Source: Tenacibaculum finnmarkense genomovar ulcerans
GTDB taxonomy: Bacteria; Bacteroidota; Bacteroidia; Flavobacteriales; Flavobacteriaceae
NCBI RefSeq assembly: GCF_900239495.1
Contig: NZ_OENE01000025.1
Location: 1-64,000, forward strand
Length of the DNA: 64,000 nucleotides
Reading direction: 5' to 3'
Of this stretch, positions 46,105 through 55,026 are shown piece after piece (the stretch's first letter is position 1; each line of letters opens with the position of its first letter). The position numbers and the translations under genes are program-made. The notes beneath the pieces were generated by a model. The model was given only the letters and a program-made list of their open reading frames with translations. It searched no databases and was not told the DNA's origin.

Positions 46105-47073
46105 TTAAAAAAGACCGCTAATATTAGGACATGCCGAAGCTCTACGTTTTCGACATAAAATATCAATACCAAAAGAAATTTGATGAAAATTACCGTTAGA
46201 AAAAACAGCATCGCCAGTTTGTTTTGTATAGGTGTAAGCGAATATTAGGTTTTTATAATTTAATCCGATAATTGGCGTCAGGTAATTTGCGTCGCCAAAA
46301 ACACTGCTGTCAAAACTTTTCCTATACGATAAAGCAGCCCATAATTGATGCGTACTGCTCATTTTTTTATACACTTTAACATTGAGATCAACAATTTTAT
46401 CACCCGTCTGTTTTTTATATTGAAACATCGCTGAAGGTTCAAATTCTAGTTGATTTTTATCACCAAAAAAATATCCTACGCCTAAAATATAATTTCTTAA
46501 ATTAAGAGATTCAAGGTTCGTATTTACATTGTTTTTTGACGATAACATCATGTTTTTAATCGTTAAATACGATGAAAAACCTTTATAATGATATGCCATT
46601 CCAACATCAGCATTGAAATAAAAATCACTATTAATTATTTGCGAAACCATAGGGTCGTTTTTAAATAATTGCTGATCAACGCTATTTTGAACCATTGACA
46701 TTGACAAGCCAAACGATAATTGCTGAAATGTATTTTCATTCCCCATATCTAAATGATACGCATAAGTTCCTTGTAAACCTGTTTGAGAATGATAACCATT
46801 TTTATCATTAAATAGAATCACACCATATCCTGCTTTTGAATTTTCATTAAATTTTGCATGAAAACTTGCCGTTTGTAAAGAAGGGGAGTTCTTTATTCCT
46901 ATCCATTGCTGACGCGCTGTTACACGTAATTTACTACAGCTTCCAATACCCGCAGCGGTTGGATGTAAAAGATAAATATTATCCGATAAATAATCGGTAT
47001 AAATAGGCAATGTTTCTTGGCTATACGTTTTTGCTATAAAGATAAAAAAACAGAAAATTATAATTTTATTCAT
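46105..47073 (-). CDS. PorP/SprF family type IX secretion membrane protein
   Basis: A 322-residue outer membrane protein with signal peptide (about 1-18) and the PorP/SprF barrel. Hallmarks are the opening LPIYTDYLSDNIYLLHPTAAGIGSCSKLRVTARQQW and the GVILFNDKNGYHSQTGLQGTYAYHL region. Members anchor or assist T9SS substrates such as SprB and often sit beside their partner; no giant adhesin is next to it here. A perfect -7 element lies 23 bases upstream. Confidence 0.9.
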   Translation of the reverse strand: MNKIIIFCFFIFIAKTYSQETLPIYTDYLSDNIYLLHPTAAGIGSCSKLRVTARQQWIGIKNSPSLQTASFHAKFNENSKAGYGVILFNDKNGYHSQTGLQGTYAYHLDMGNENTFQQLSFGLSMSMVQNSVDQQLFKNDPMVSQIINSDFYFNADVGMAYHYKGFSSYLTIKNMMLSSKNNVNTNLESLNLRNYILGVGYFFGDKNQLEFEPSAMFQYKKQTGDKIVDLNVKVYKKMSSTHQLWAALSYRKSFDSSVFGDANYLTPIIGLNYKNLIFAYTYTKQTGDAVFSNGNFHQISFGIDILCRKRRASACPNISGLF

Positions 47074-47096
47074 GTGTTGTTTTGATAAAAAATAGC

Positions 47097-47104
47097 CAAA
47101 TATA
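47097..47104 (-). promoter_or_regulatory. -7 element of the PorP-like gene
   Basis: On the minus strand this reads TATATTTG, a perfect TAnnTTTG. Confidence 0.6.
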
Positions 47105-47114
47105 ACGAAGTTGA

Positions 47115-47954
47115 CTAATAATTTAACCTATAATTTGAAGGTGTTTTATGTTTTAATTCTTTGAATTTTCTGTTGAAATTTGAAATATTTTTAAAACCCG
47201 CTTTTTCGGAAACTTCAATAATTGAATAATCTTTGTTTTGTAATAATTTACAAGCGGTTTCAATACGTAATTCATTTAAAAAAGTAAAAAATGTTTTATT
47301 GGTTCTTTGTTTAAAATACCTACAAAAAGCATTTGAAGTCATGTTTGCTACAGCCGCAATATCATCTAACTCTATTTTTTTATTAAAATTACTCAAGGTG
47401 TAATCCATAATATCACGCATACGTTTTCCTTCATTATCTGTGTATTTTTTTTCATATACAAATGTTGATAACGATGTGATTTCTGATTTTAAAATAAGCT
47501 TTATAATTTTTAAAAAAATAATAAACTTCATTAAATCTTTTTCTCCTCGAAGCTTTAAAAATAATTTTTTTATTTTATTTTGATTCGATTTTACCCTAAA
47601 ACTATTTTTAACAGCACTGAAAAAACCTGCAATTTCTTTAAAATCATCTAATTCAAAAAAATTATCACCAAATGATTTTTTAGTAAAAAAAAGTGAAATC
47701 ATAAATGATTCTTTAATTTTTGAATTATCACTTTTAAAAACATGAGGTTGATTCCCTGCAAGTACTAAAACATCATTACTTCTATATTCATTAACAGTAT
47801 CTCCAACAATTAAAGTTCCTTCACCTTTAACAACATAACACATTTGAATTTCTTCATGCTGATGAAATTTATCGTAAAAAAAAGGACCCTTATCTTCTTC
47901 GCAAATTAAACCTAAATTCTTAGTTTTTGGTATTTTAAATGGTAAAACCTTCAT
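47115..47954 (-). CDS. AraC-family transcriptional regulator
   Basis: A 279-residue regulator with a cupin-like N-terminal sensor domain (about 20-100, HQHEEIQMCYVVKGEGTLIVGD) and a C-terminal pair of helix-turn-helix motifs (about 175-279). The second motif includes SEKAGFKNISNFNRKFKELKHKTPSNYR. It diverges from the first gene of the hydroxyproline arm with a palindrome between them, so it is the likely regulator of the island (inference). The ligand is unknown but may be a hydroxyproline or pathway intermediate. Confidence 0.92.
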   Translation of the reverse strand: MKVLPFKIPKTKNLGLICEEDKGPFFYDKFHQHEEIQMCYVVKGEGTLIVGDTVNEYRSNDVLVLAGNQPHVFKSDNSKIKESFMISLFFTKKSFGDNFFELDDFKEIAGFFSAVKNSFRVKSNQNKIKKLFLKLRGEKDLMKFIIFLKIIKLILKSEITSLSTFVYEKKYTDNEGKRMRDIMDYTLSNFNKKIELDDIAAVANMTSNAFCRYFKQRTNKTFFTFLNELRIETACKLLQNKDYSIIEVSEKAGFKNISNFNRKFKELKHKTPSNYRLNY

Positions 47955-48023
47955 AATTGTGAGTAAAATATTTTGTATAAATCTATAAAATATTCACCTA
48001 AAAAAGAACTAAAACTTTATAAA

Positions 48024-48046
48024 AAGATAATATACTATACTATCTT
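48024..48046. promoter_or_regulatory. Putative operator palindrome
   Basis: The half sites AAGATAATATA and TATACTATCTT around a central C match at ten of eleven positions. It lies about 50-72 bases before the predicted start of transcription, a common position for activator sites. Binding by the divergent AraC-family protein is inferred. Confidence 0.55.
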
Positions 48047-48082
48047 GTTAAAAACTAAGCATTAAGCTTTGAAAATCAATTA

Positions 48083-48090
48083 TAAATTTG
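48083..48090 (+). promoter_or_regulatory. -7 element of the hydroxyproline operon
   Basis: TAAATTTG is a perfect TAnnTTTG, 14 bases ahead of the ATG at 48105. No -33 TTG is found at the ideal distance, which fits an activator-dependent promoter. Confidence 0.6.
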
Positions 48091-48104
48091 CCTTAAAAAA
48101 ACAC

Positions 48105-49034
48105 ATGAACATAAACTGGAAAGGCGTAATGCCAGCTGTTACTACTAAATTTACAAATCAAGACACGTTAGATTTAGTTAATTTTGAACTAAATATTAAA
48201 GCACAATTAGACGCAGGTGTTGTTGGAATTATTTTAGGGGGAACTTTAGGAGAAGCTAGTACACTTACTGATGATGAAAAAAGAATCATTGTAAGAAAAG
48301 CAGTAGAAGTTGTAAATGGACAGGTACCAGTTATAATGAACATTGCTGAACAAACAACTGTAGCGGCAATTGATGCGGCAAGAAAAGCAAAAGAAGATGG
48401 AGCCTCAGGGTTAATGATGTTACCTCCTATGCGCTATAAAGCAGATGATAGAGAAACTACTGTGTACTTTAAAAAAGTAGCAAACAGTACCTCTTTACCA
48501 ATTATGGTGTATAATAACCCTGTTGATTACGGTATCGAAGTTACTTTAGATATGTTTGAAGAGTTATTACGTGACTGCCCAAATATTGAAGCTGTAAAAG
48601 AATCTACTAGAGATTTATCAAATATTACACGTATTAAAAACCGTTTTGGCGACAGATTACAAATATTATCAGGTGTTGATACTTTAGCTTTAGAAAGTAT
48701 TTACATGGGTGCTGATGGTTGGGTTGCAGGTTTAGTATGTGCATTTCCAGCAGAAACAGTAGCTATTTTTAACTTAGCAAAAGCAGGAAGAGGTAACGAA
48801 GCTAGAGAAATTTACCGTTGGTTCTTACCTTTATTAGAATTAGATATTAATTCTAAATTAGTACAAAACATTAAATTAGCAGAGGTTGCTACTGGTATTG
48901 GTACTGAAAATGTACGTGAGCCTCGTTTACCATTAATCGGTGAAGAAAGAGCAAATGTTTTAGCAATTATTGAAGAAGGTTTAAGAACTAGACCTACTTT
49001 ACCTGAATATAAAGAATTAGCGGTTTTAGCTTAA
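48105..49034 (+). CDS. DHDPS-family aldolase/deaminase, likely pyrroline-4-hydroxy-2-carboxylate deaminase
   Basis: A class I aldolase-type TIM barrel of 309 residues. The Schiff-base lysine is K165 in AVKESTRD, with YNNP and GGTLGEAST motifs. By context it probably converts 1-pyrroline-4-hydroxy-2-carboxylate, formed from hydroxyproline, to 2-oxoglutarate semialdehyde and ammonia. The family also contains dihydrodipicolinate synthase, N-acetylneuraminate lyase and keto-deoxy-sugar dehydratases. Start: a longer TTG frame begins at 48069, but it lies upstream of the promoter, so ATG 48105 is chosen. A terminator-like hairpin follows. Confidence 0.82.
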   Translation: MNINWKGVMPAVTTKFTNQDTLDLVNFELNIKAQLDAGVVGIILGGTLGEASTLTDDEKRIIVRKAVEVVNGQVPVIMNIAEQTTVAAIDAARKAKEDGASGLMMLPPMRYKADDRETTVYFKKVANSTSLPIMVYNNPVDYGIEVTLDMFEELLRDCPNIEAVKESTRDLSNITRIKNRFGDRLQILSGVDTLALESIYMGADGWVAGLVCAFPAETVAIFNLAKAGRGNEAREIYRWFLPLLELDINSKLVQNIKLAEVATGIGTENVREPRLPLIGEERANVLAIIEEGLRTRPTLPEYKELAVLA

Positions 49035-49345
49035 TTTTAAGTGAAATTTATCGTTTTAATCTTTAATTTTAAGATTATAGAATGTTAGAAAATCAGCATA
49101 CAATTTAACAAATCATTGTCTTATTTATAGGGCAATGATTTGTTGTTTTCAATCTATTTTTTTTACATTAAAAGAGCCTTTAAAATAAAAATACTTTAGT
49201 ACCTTTAATTCGTTAATTAAACCTTGTAAATAACAATAAATAATTATTTATTTGAACATAAGTAAGCTCTTAAAAATTATATAAACCATTTAAATGTGCT
49301 GTAAAATTACTGTGCATTTAAAAAAAACAAAATCTCTAAAATCAA
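49035..49345. other. Intergenic region before the semialdehyde dehydrogenase gene
   Basis: It holds a hairpin terminator at 49108-49146 and a -7-like TACCTTTA at 49200. No gene is visible. The forward arm may therefore be transcribed as more than one unit. Confidence 0.55.
49108..49146 (+). terminator. Terminator after the DHDPS-family gene
   Basis: The stem AACAAATCATTG / CAATGATTTGTT has a 14-base loop and a T-rich follow-on. Confidence 0.7.
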
Positions 49346-50872
49346 ATGATTACAGGAAAAAATTATATAGGAAATCAATTAAAAGCTTCAGGAACAACTA
49401 CGCATAAAACCGTGAATCCGAAGTTAAATATGCAAAATCCAACAGATTTTTATCAAGCAACTTTAGAAGAGGTTAACCAAGCTGTTGAATTAGCGGATAG
49501 CGCATTTAAAGTATATCGTAAAGTTTCAGGAGAAAAAAGAGCCGAATTTTTAAATGCTATCGCAGATGAAATTTTAGCTTTAGACACTGAACTTATAGAC
49601 ATGTATATGTCAGAATCTGGTTTACCAGAAGGAAGAGCACAAGGCGAAAGAGGTAGAACCGTTGGACAGTTAAGAGCTTTTGCTGATTTAGTTACTAAAG
49701 ATCAATGGAGAAATGTAACAATTGACCAAGCTATCCCTACAAGACAGCCTTTACCAAAATCTGACCTTAGAAAAACATCAATTCCTTTAGGACCTGTTGT
49801 GGTATTTGCAGCAAGTAATTTTCCATTGGCATTTTCTACCGCAGGTGGAGATACTGCTAGTGCCTTAGCATCAGGATGTCCTGTAATTGTAAAATCGCAC
49901 GCAATGCACTCTGGAACGGGTGAATTAGTAGCATCAGCAATTATAAAAGCAGCCGAAAAAACAGGAATGCCAAACGGTGTGTTTTCAAACATTACAGGTA
50001 GCGGAAGAGTTGTTGGTAGCGCCTTAGTAAAACACCCGAAGGTAAAAGCAGTTGGTTTTACAGGAAGTATTGCAGGTGGTAGAGCACTTTACAATTTAGG
50101 AGCACAAAGAGACGAACCAATTCCAGTATTTGCTGAAATGGGAAGTATCAATCCTGTAGTTGTATTGCCAAATGTTATCAAAAATAAAGCAGCAGAAACG
50201 GCTAGTACTTATGCTGGTTCAATTACTGTTGGAACAGGACAATTTTGTACAAATCCTGGGTTATTATTAACCATCGCAGGTGCCGATACAGATGCTTTTG
50301 TAAAAGATTTAGCCGAAAAAACCGTAGCAATTGCACCACAGTGTATGTTACACCCAAATATTAAAGATGGGTTTGTTTCAAATGCAGAAGTAGTAAGCTC
50401 TCAACCAGGTGTTCAGGTTGTTGGTCAAATTACAGAAACTGTTGAAGCAAATTTTGCAGCATCAACAATTTGTGCTGTATCAGGAGCTGAATTTTTAGCG
50501 AATCCTAAAATGCATACCGAAGTTTTTGGTCCTTTTTCATTAGTTGTAAAAGCAAAAGATCAAGCAGAATTATTAGATGTTATTGACCATTTAGACGGGC
50601 AATTAACAGGTACTGTTTTAGCAGAAAAAGAAGATTTTGACGCTTTACCAGCAGTAGCAGATGCTTTACAGGCAAAGGTTGGAAGAATTATTTTTAACGG
50701 TGTTCCAACAGGTGTTGAAGTTTGCGAATCAATGACACATGGAGGCCCTTACCCTGCTTCTTCAGATTCTAGATTTACAGCCGTAGGTTTAGGAGCTATT
50801 AAAAGATGGGTACGTCCTTTTAGTTTTCAAGATTGGCCAACCGAATTATTACCTACTGAATTAAGAAATTAA
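49346..50872 (+). CDS. 2-oxoglutarate semialdehyde dehydrogenase (aldehyde dehydrogenase, NADP+)
   Basis: Oxidises 2-oxoglutarate semialdehyde to 2-oxoglutarate, the last step of hydroxyproline catabolism. The 508 residues have the ALDH fold with catalytic C301 in GQFCTNP, the general-base Glu in FAEMGSINPV, and the family segment GVEVCESMTHGGPYPASSDSRFTAVG. That last segment is typical of the hydroxyproline-linked semialdehyde dehydrogenase type. It may also accept the related 2-aminoadipate semialdehyde from hydroxylysine (inference). Confidence 0.88.
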   Translation: MITGKNYIGNQLKASGTTTHKTVNPKLNMQNPTDFYQATLEEVNQAVELADSAFKVYRKVSGEKRAEFLNAIADEILALDTELIDMYMSESGLPEGRAQGERGRTVGQLRAFADLVTKDQWRNVTIDQAIPTRQPLPKSDLRKTSIPLGPVVVFAASNFPLAFSTAGGDTASALASGCPVIVKSHAMHSGTGELVASAIIKAAEKTGMPNGVFSNITGSGRVVGSALVKHPKVKAVGFTGSIAGGRALYNLGAQRDEPIPVFAEMGSINPVVVLPNVIKNKAAETASTYAGSITVGTGQFCTNPGLLLTIAGADTDAFVKDLAEKTVAIAPQCMLHPNIKDGFVSNAEVVSSQPGVQVVGQITETVEANFAASTICAVSGAEFLANPKMHTEVFGPFSLVVKAKDQAELLDVIDHLDGQLTGTVLAEKEDFDALPAVADALQAKVGRIIFNGVPTGVEVCESMTHGGPYPASSDSRFTAVGLGAIKRWVRPFSFQDWPTELLPTELRN

Positions 50873-50962
50873 CAGGTAAGCACTGTTAATTAACAATTTA
50901 TAAAAAACAATTAAATTAATAAATATTAACATTTTCTTTAAATTATCTAATCACTTATATAG

Positions 50963-50970
50963 TACTTTTG
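50963..50970 (+). promoter_or_regulatory. -7 element before the epimerase gene
   Basis: TACTTTTG is a perfect TAnnTTTG, 107 bases before the ATG, indicating a second promoter within the arm. Confidence 0.5.
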
Positions 50971-51076
50971 GACAATATAAAGAAATTGAAAACTATGCCA
51001 GCTTCGTATTTTTAATTAAAGAAATTTTGAAGGGTTTTTTCTAAGAAATAATACAAGCTGGCTATTCAATTTTACT

Positions 51077-52084
51077 ATGAGAAAAACATTTTTTTGCGTT
51101 GATGCACACACTTGCGGAAATCCTGTAAGAGTTGTTGCTGGTGGAGGTCCAAACTTAATTGGAGCAAATATGAGCGAAAAGCGTCAGCATTTTTTAAAAG
51201 AATATGACTGGATTCGTAAAGGATTAATGTTTGAACCACGAGGACACGATATGATGAGTGGAAGTATTTTATTTCCGCCTCACAGTCCTGAAAACGATTT
51301 TGGAATTTTATTTATCGAAACTTCTGGATGTTTGCCAATGTGCGGACACGGAACTATCGGAACTATTACTATTGCGATTGAAGAAGGTTTGATTACGCCA
51401 AAAATTCCTGGGAAAATTAAAATGGAAGCACCCGCAGGTTTGGTAAATATCGAATATGGTCAAACAGGTAAAAAAGTGGACTGGGTTCGTTTAACAAACG
51501 TAAAAAGTTATTTAGCTGCTGAAAATTTAACGATTGATTGCCCTGAATTAGGTGAAATTACCTTTGACGTTTCTTACGGAGGAAATTATTACGCCATTGT
51601 AGATCCGCAGAAAAACTTTTCTGGAGTGCACGATTTTACTGCTAGTAAAATCATACAATATTCGCAGGTTGTAAGAGATCGTATCAATGAGAAATATCCT
51701 GATATGTTTATTCATCCTGAAAATGATACGATTAGAGATGTAACCCATATGTTATGGACAGGAGATCCTATTGACCCTACTTCATCAGGTAGAAATGCTG
51801 TTTTTTATGGTGATAAAGCCATCGATAGAAGCCCTTGTGGAACAGGAACGTCTGCTAGGTTAGCACAGTTACACGCCAAAGGAAAACTTCAATTAAAAGA
51901 AGAATTTATCCACGAAAGTTTTATCGGAAGTAAATTTATTGGTCGTGTAGAACAAGAAACTACTTTAAACGGAAAACCAGCAATTATACCTAGTATTCAA
52001 GGTTGGGCAAAGGTTTTTGGTTACAATAATATTATTATTGATGACCAAGATGATCCTTATGCACACGGTTTTCAAGTTATCTAA
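51077..52084 (+). CDS. 4-hydroxyproline 2-epimerase (proline racemase family)
   Basis: Inverts the alpha carbon of trans-4-hydroxy-L-proline to cis-4-hydroxy-D-proline. The 335 residues of the proline racemase superfamily have both catalytic cysteines, C89 in LPMCGHG and C254 in DRSPCGTG, the Cys/Cys pattern of true racemases and epimerases. It opens CVDAHTCGNPVRVV, where the proline racemase family typically has DxHTxGxPxR. The adjacent oxidase and the upstream deaminase give it a substrate context. A second member of the family at 61713 has a Cys/Thr pattern and a different role. Confidence 0.9.
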   Translation: MRKTFFCVDAHTCGNPVRVVAGGGPNLIGANMSEKRQHFLKEYDWIRKGLMFEPRGHDMMSGSILFPPHSPENDFGILFIETSGCLPMCGHGTIGTITIAIEEGLITPKIPGKIKMEAPAGLVNIEYGQTGKKVDWVRLTNVKSYLAAENLTIDCPELGEITFDVSYGGNYYAIVDPQKNFSGVHDFTASKIIQYSQVVRDRINEKYPDMFIHPENDTIRDVTHMLWTGDPIDPTSSGRNAVFYGDKAIDRSPCGTGTSARLAQLHAKGKLQLKEEFIHESFIGSKFIGRVEQETTLNGKPAIIPSIQGWAKVFGYNNIIIDDQDDPYAHGFQVI

Positions 52085-52115
52085 AAAAAATGTTATCTTT
52101 CAATTTAAAAAAAAA

Positions 52116-52391
52116 TTGGAAACAATAAAACATAAAATACTCAAAAATCATTGCTATACCGAGCTTGTTTATCAGCGGATAAATAAAAAGCTCGGTATCG
52201 CTTTTTCTAAATTTGAAATAGAAACACTTATTCAAAAGGTATTGGAAGATACCCCTTTAGATGACTACGAAAAAATAGGTAAAAACTTCTACATTACTAA
52301 CAAAAAGCACAATATTACCATCACAATTAATACCAGTACTTTTAGAGTTATTACCGTTAATCAAATCATTAAAAGCATAAGTTTAAAATAA
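52116..52391 (+). CDS. DUF3781-like small protein
   Basis: A 91-residue protein that I place in DUF3781 from memory of the pattern CYTELVYxRINKKLG, then KIGKNFYITN and ITINTSTFRVITVNQI. The frame is open further upstream inside the epimerase gene, but the TTG at 52116 gives the usual length and avoids a long overlap; the start is uncertain. It sits between epimerase and oxidase, eight bases before the latter, so it is probably cotranscribed. The family has no known function. Confidence 0.65.
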   Translation: METIKHKILKNHCYTELVYQRINKKLGIAFSKFEIETLIQKVLEDTPLDDYEKIGKNFYITNKKHNITITINTSTFRVITVNQIIKSISLK

Positions 52392-52399
52392 TATATTAA

Positions 52400-53647
52400 A
52401 TGTCAAAAGAAGTAGTAATTATTGGTGGAGGAATTATAGGCTTATGTTCAGCTTATTACCTTCAAAAAGAAGGGCACAAAGTAACTGTTATTGATAAATC
52501 TGATTTTTCAAGTGGTGCATCTTATGTAAATGCAGGATATATTACGCCAAGTCATATTATTTCTTTGGCGGCTCCAGGAATGATTAATAAAGGGATCAAA
52601 TGGATGTTCGATTCTGAAAGTCCTTTTTCGGTAAAACCTCGTTTAGATTATGATTTTTTAAAATGGACCTGGTTATTTAAAAAAGCTTCTACCAACAAAA
52701 AAGTAGAAAGCTCAATTAAAACCATCAAAGACATCAACCTATTAAGTAGAGAATTATACGAAGATATTAAAGCCTCTAACGATTTTGATTTCTTTTACCA
52801 GCACAAAGGTTTATTAATGTGTTATCAAACCGATAAAGCTGGGCAAGAAGAATGGAAAACTGGCGAGCGTGCTATTCAAGAAGGTTTAAAAGTTGAAAAT
52901 TTAACCAAAGAACAAGCTTTAAAAATAGAACCAAATGCAGGTTTAAATATTAAAGGTGCTGTGTATTATCATTCTGATTCGCACATGACACCCAATGAAT
53001 TTATGCCCCAATTAAAAAGATATTTAGAGAAAAAAGGCGTTGCTATTTTAGCCAACGAAGAAGTCTTAGATATCAATGTTTTAAATGATAAAGTAACTTC
53101 TTTAAGAACCAATAAGCAAGAATTAAAAGCTGATGAAATTGTTGTAGCAACAGGTTCTTGGTCGCAAATTTTAGTGAAAAAATTAAATGCTAACATTCCT
53201 ATTCAGGCAGGTAAAGGCTATCGAATTAACGTAGCAAAAGATACTGGAATTACAGTTCCTGCTATTTTAATTGAAGCAAAAATTGCCGTAACACCAATGA
53301 ACGGTTTTACCCGTTTTGCAGGTACTATGGAAGTTGATAAAATTAACAATAATATCAATAAAGTACGTGTAAATGCCATTGCAAAAGCAAGTGAAAACTT
53401 TTACAAAGGTTTAAAAATTGATCAGAAAGAAATTGACGATGTTGCTTGTGGTTTAAGACCCTGTTCACCTGATGGATTGCCGTATATTGGGCGTTTATCA
53501 AAAATTAAAAATGTAACAGTCGCTACTGGTCATGCTATGATGGGATGGAGTTTAGGTCCTGCAACTGGTAAATTAGTATCTGAAGTAATTTCTGATAAAA
53601 AAACAAGTTTAGATTTGAATCCGTTTCATGTAGAGCGTTATTCTTAA
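52400..53647 (+). CDS. FAD-dependent D-amino acid dehydrogenase, likely D-hydroxyproline dehydrogenase
   Basis: A DadA/DAAO-type flavoprotein of 415 residues. The FAD-binding motif VIIGGGIIGLCSAYYL lies at the N-terminus, and the C-terminal GLRPCSPDGLPYIGR and ATGHAMMGWSLGPATGKLVSE segments are typical of the family. By context it oxidises cis-4-hydroxy-D-proline from the epimerase to 1-pyrroline-4-hydroxy-2-carboxylate. Electrons likely enter the respiratory chain. It lacks the extra subunits of the heteromeric enzyme in Pseudomonas. Confidence 0.85.
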   Translation: MSKEVVIIGGGIIGLCSAYYLQKEGHKVTVIDKSDFSSGASYVNAGYITPSHIISLAAPGMINKGIKWMFDSESPFSVKPRLDYDFLKWTWLFKKASTNKKVESSIKTIKDINLLSRELYEDIKASNDFDFFYQHKGLLMCYQTDKAGQEEWKTGERAIQEGLKVENLTKEQALKIEPNAGLNIKGAVYYHSDSHMTPNEFMPQLKRYLEKKGVAILANEEVLDINVLNDKVTSLRTNKQELKADEIVVATGSWSQILVKKLNANIPIQAGKGYRINVAKDTGITVPAILIEAKIAVTPMNGFTRFAGTMEVDKINNNINKVRVNAIAKASENFYKGLKIDQKEIDDVACGLRPCSPDGLPYIGRLSKIKNVTVATGHAMMGWSLGPATGKLVSEVISDKKTSLDLNPFHVERYS

Positions 53648-53706
53648 TTTTTTATCCGAAGTAACAAAACTCAACATAATAAAACACCTCCGTAAGAAAA
53701 TATACT

Positions 53707-55002
53707 ATGCGTTACGATAAAATTGACAACTCGTTATTTATAGAAAATAGAAAGCGTTTTACCGCCAAAATGCAACCCAACAGCATCGCTATTTTAACAT
53801 CAAATGATGTAAAACACAACAATGCTGACGATGTAATGGGCTTTGCGCAAAATAATGACCTTTTTTACCTTTCAGGAATTGATCAGGAAGAAACTATTTT
53901 AGTTTTATATCCTGATGCTTTTAAAAAAGAAAATCGCGCCATTTTATTTGTAAAAGAAACCAGTGAACTTATCAAAATTTGGGATGGTGAAAAATTAACC
54001 CAAGAAAAAGCTACTGAAATTTCAGGAATTTCAAGAGTAACTTGGAACAAAGATTTTGAAAGCGTTTTACAAGCAATGGCTTTTGAAGCTGACGGTTTTT
54101 ATTTAGGGCATAACGAACACTATAAACGTGCCACCAATAATCAAGAAACCCAACAAGACAGAATGATAAAATGGTGTAAAGAAAAATATCCTTTACATCA
54201 ATATTACAGAGCCGCGAAAATTACCCGTAATTTACGCCCTGTAAAATCTGATAAAGAAATTGAATTATTACAAAAAGCAGCCGATATTAGCGTAGAATCT
54301 TTTTCTCGTATTTTAAAAGCCTGTAAACCTGGTAAAAATGAATACGAATTAGAGGCAGAATTAACCTATAATTTAGTGAAATCTGGCGCTTCACATCACG
54401 CTTTTCAACCGATTGTTGCTTCTGGGAAAAACGCTTGTGCCTTACATTATAATACCAACGACTCGGTTTGTAAAGACGGTGAAATGATTTTACTTGACTT
54501 TGGCGTTTGCTATGCAAATTACAATAGCGACACTACGCGTTGTTTTCCTGTAAATGGAAAATTTTCAGAAAGACAAGCTGCTGTTTACACGTCTGTTTTA
54601 TATTGTTTAAAAGAAGGAAGCAAGCTTTTAAAAGCAGGAGTTTTACCTGCCGATTACGAAAAAAACATGGCAGGTTTAGTGGAAGCTGAATTGATAAAAT
54701 TAAACTTATTAAATGCTGATGCCGTAGCAAATCAAGATCCTGAAAAACCTTTATATAAGCAATATTTTATGCACGGAACAGCGCATTATTTAGGTTTAGA
54801 TGTGCATGATGTTGGTTTATATTCTCGTCCTTTTGAAGCGGGAATGATACTTACTTGCGAGCCAGGGATTTATATTGCAGAAGAAGGAATTGGTTGTCGA
54901 TTAGAAGACGATTATTTAATTACAGAAGATGGAAATGTGAATTTAACTGCTAAAATGCCTATCGAAATTAAGGATATTGAAGCATTAATGAAACTTTCAT
55001 AA
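53707..55002 (+). CDS. Xaa-Pro aminopeptidase (M24B), PepP-type
   Basis: Removes the N-terminal residue before proline. The 431 residues have an aminopeptidase P N-terminal domain (about 1-150) and a pita-bread catalytic domain with metal ligands in LLDFGVCYANYNSDTTR (two Asp), MHGTAHYLGLDVHD (His), LTCEPGIYI (Glu) and IGCRLEDDYLI (Glu). Collagen and collagen-derived peptides are rich in Xaa-Pro and Xaa-Hyp bonds, which fits the island. No signal peptide, so cytosolic. Confidence 0.9.
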   Translation: MRYDKIDNSLFIENRKRFTAKMQPNSIAILTSNDVKHNNADDVMGFAQNNDLFYLSGIDQEETILVLYPDAFKKENRAILFVKETSELIKIWDGEKLTQEKATEISGISRVTWNKDFESVLQAMAFEADGFYLGHNEHYKRATNNQETQQDRMIKWCKEKYPLHQYYRAAKITRNLRPVKSDKEIELLQKAADISVESFSRILKACKPGKNEYELEAELTYNLVKSGASHHAFQPIVASGKNACALHYNTNDSVCKDGEMILLDFGVCYANYNSDTTRCFPVNGKFSERQAAVYTSVLYCLKEGSKLLKAGVLPADYEKNMAGLVEAELIKLNLLNADAVANQDPEKPLYKQYFMHGTAHYLGLDVHDVGLYSRPFEAGMILTCEPGIYIAEEGIGCRLEDDYLITEDGNVNLTAKMPIEIKDIEALMKLS

Positions 55003-55026
55003 ATAATAAAAAACAAAAATTTTTAC

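Larger units (their letters stand above)
47955..48104. promoter_or_regulatory. Divergent regulatory region of the catabolic island
   Basis: Holds a minus-strand -7-like TAGATTTA for the araC gene (47978-47985), an imperfect inverted repeat (47968-47994), a 23-base near-perfect palindrome and a forward -7 element. The arrangement is that of a regulator and its target operon sharing a control region. Confidence 0.65.

Noticed and set aside
48069..48104. TTG-started extension of the DHDPS-family protein
   Set aside because: It begins upstream of a perfect -7 element; the family starts close to MNINWKGVMPA.
48105..49034. Dihydrodipicolinate synthase of lysine synthesis
   Set aside because: The motif set fits the broad family, but the gene is adjacent to hydroxyproline enzymes and away from other lysine genes, so deaminase is preferred.
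52017..52115. Longer start for the DUF3781-like protein inside the epimerase gene
   Set aside because: The extra residues are hydrophobic filler read out of frame through the epimerase 3' end and exceed the usual family length; not fully excluded.
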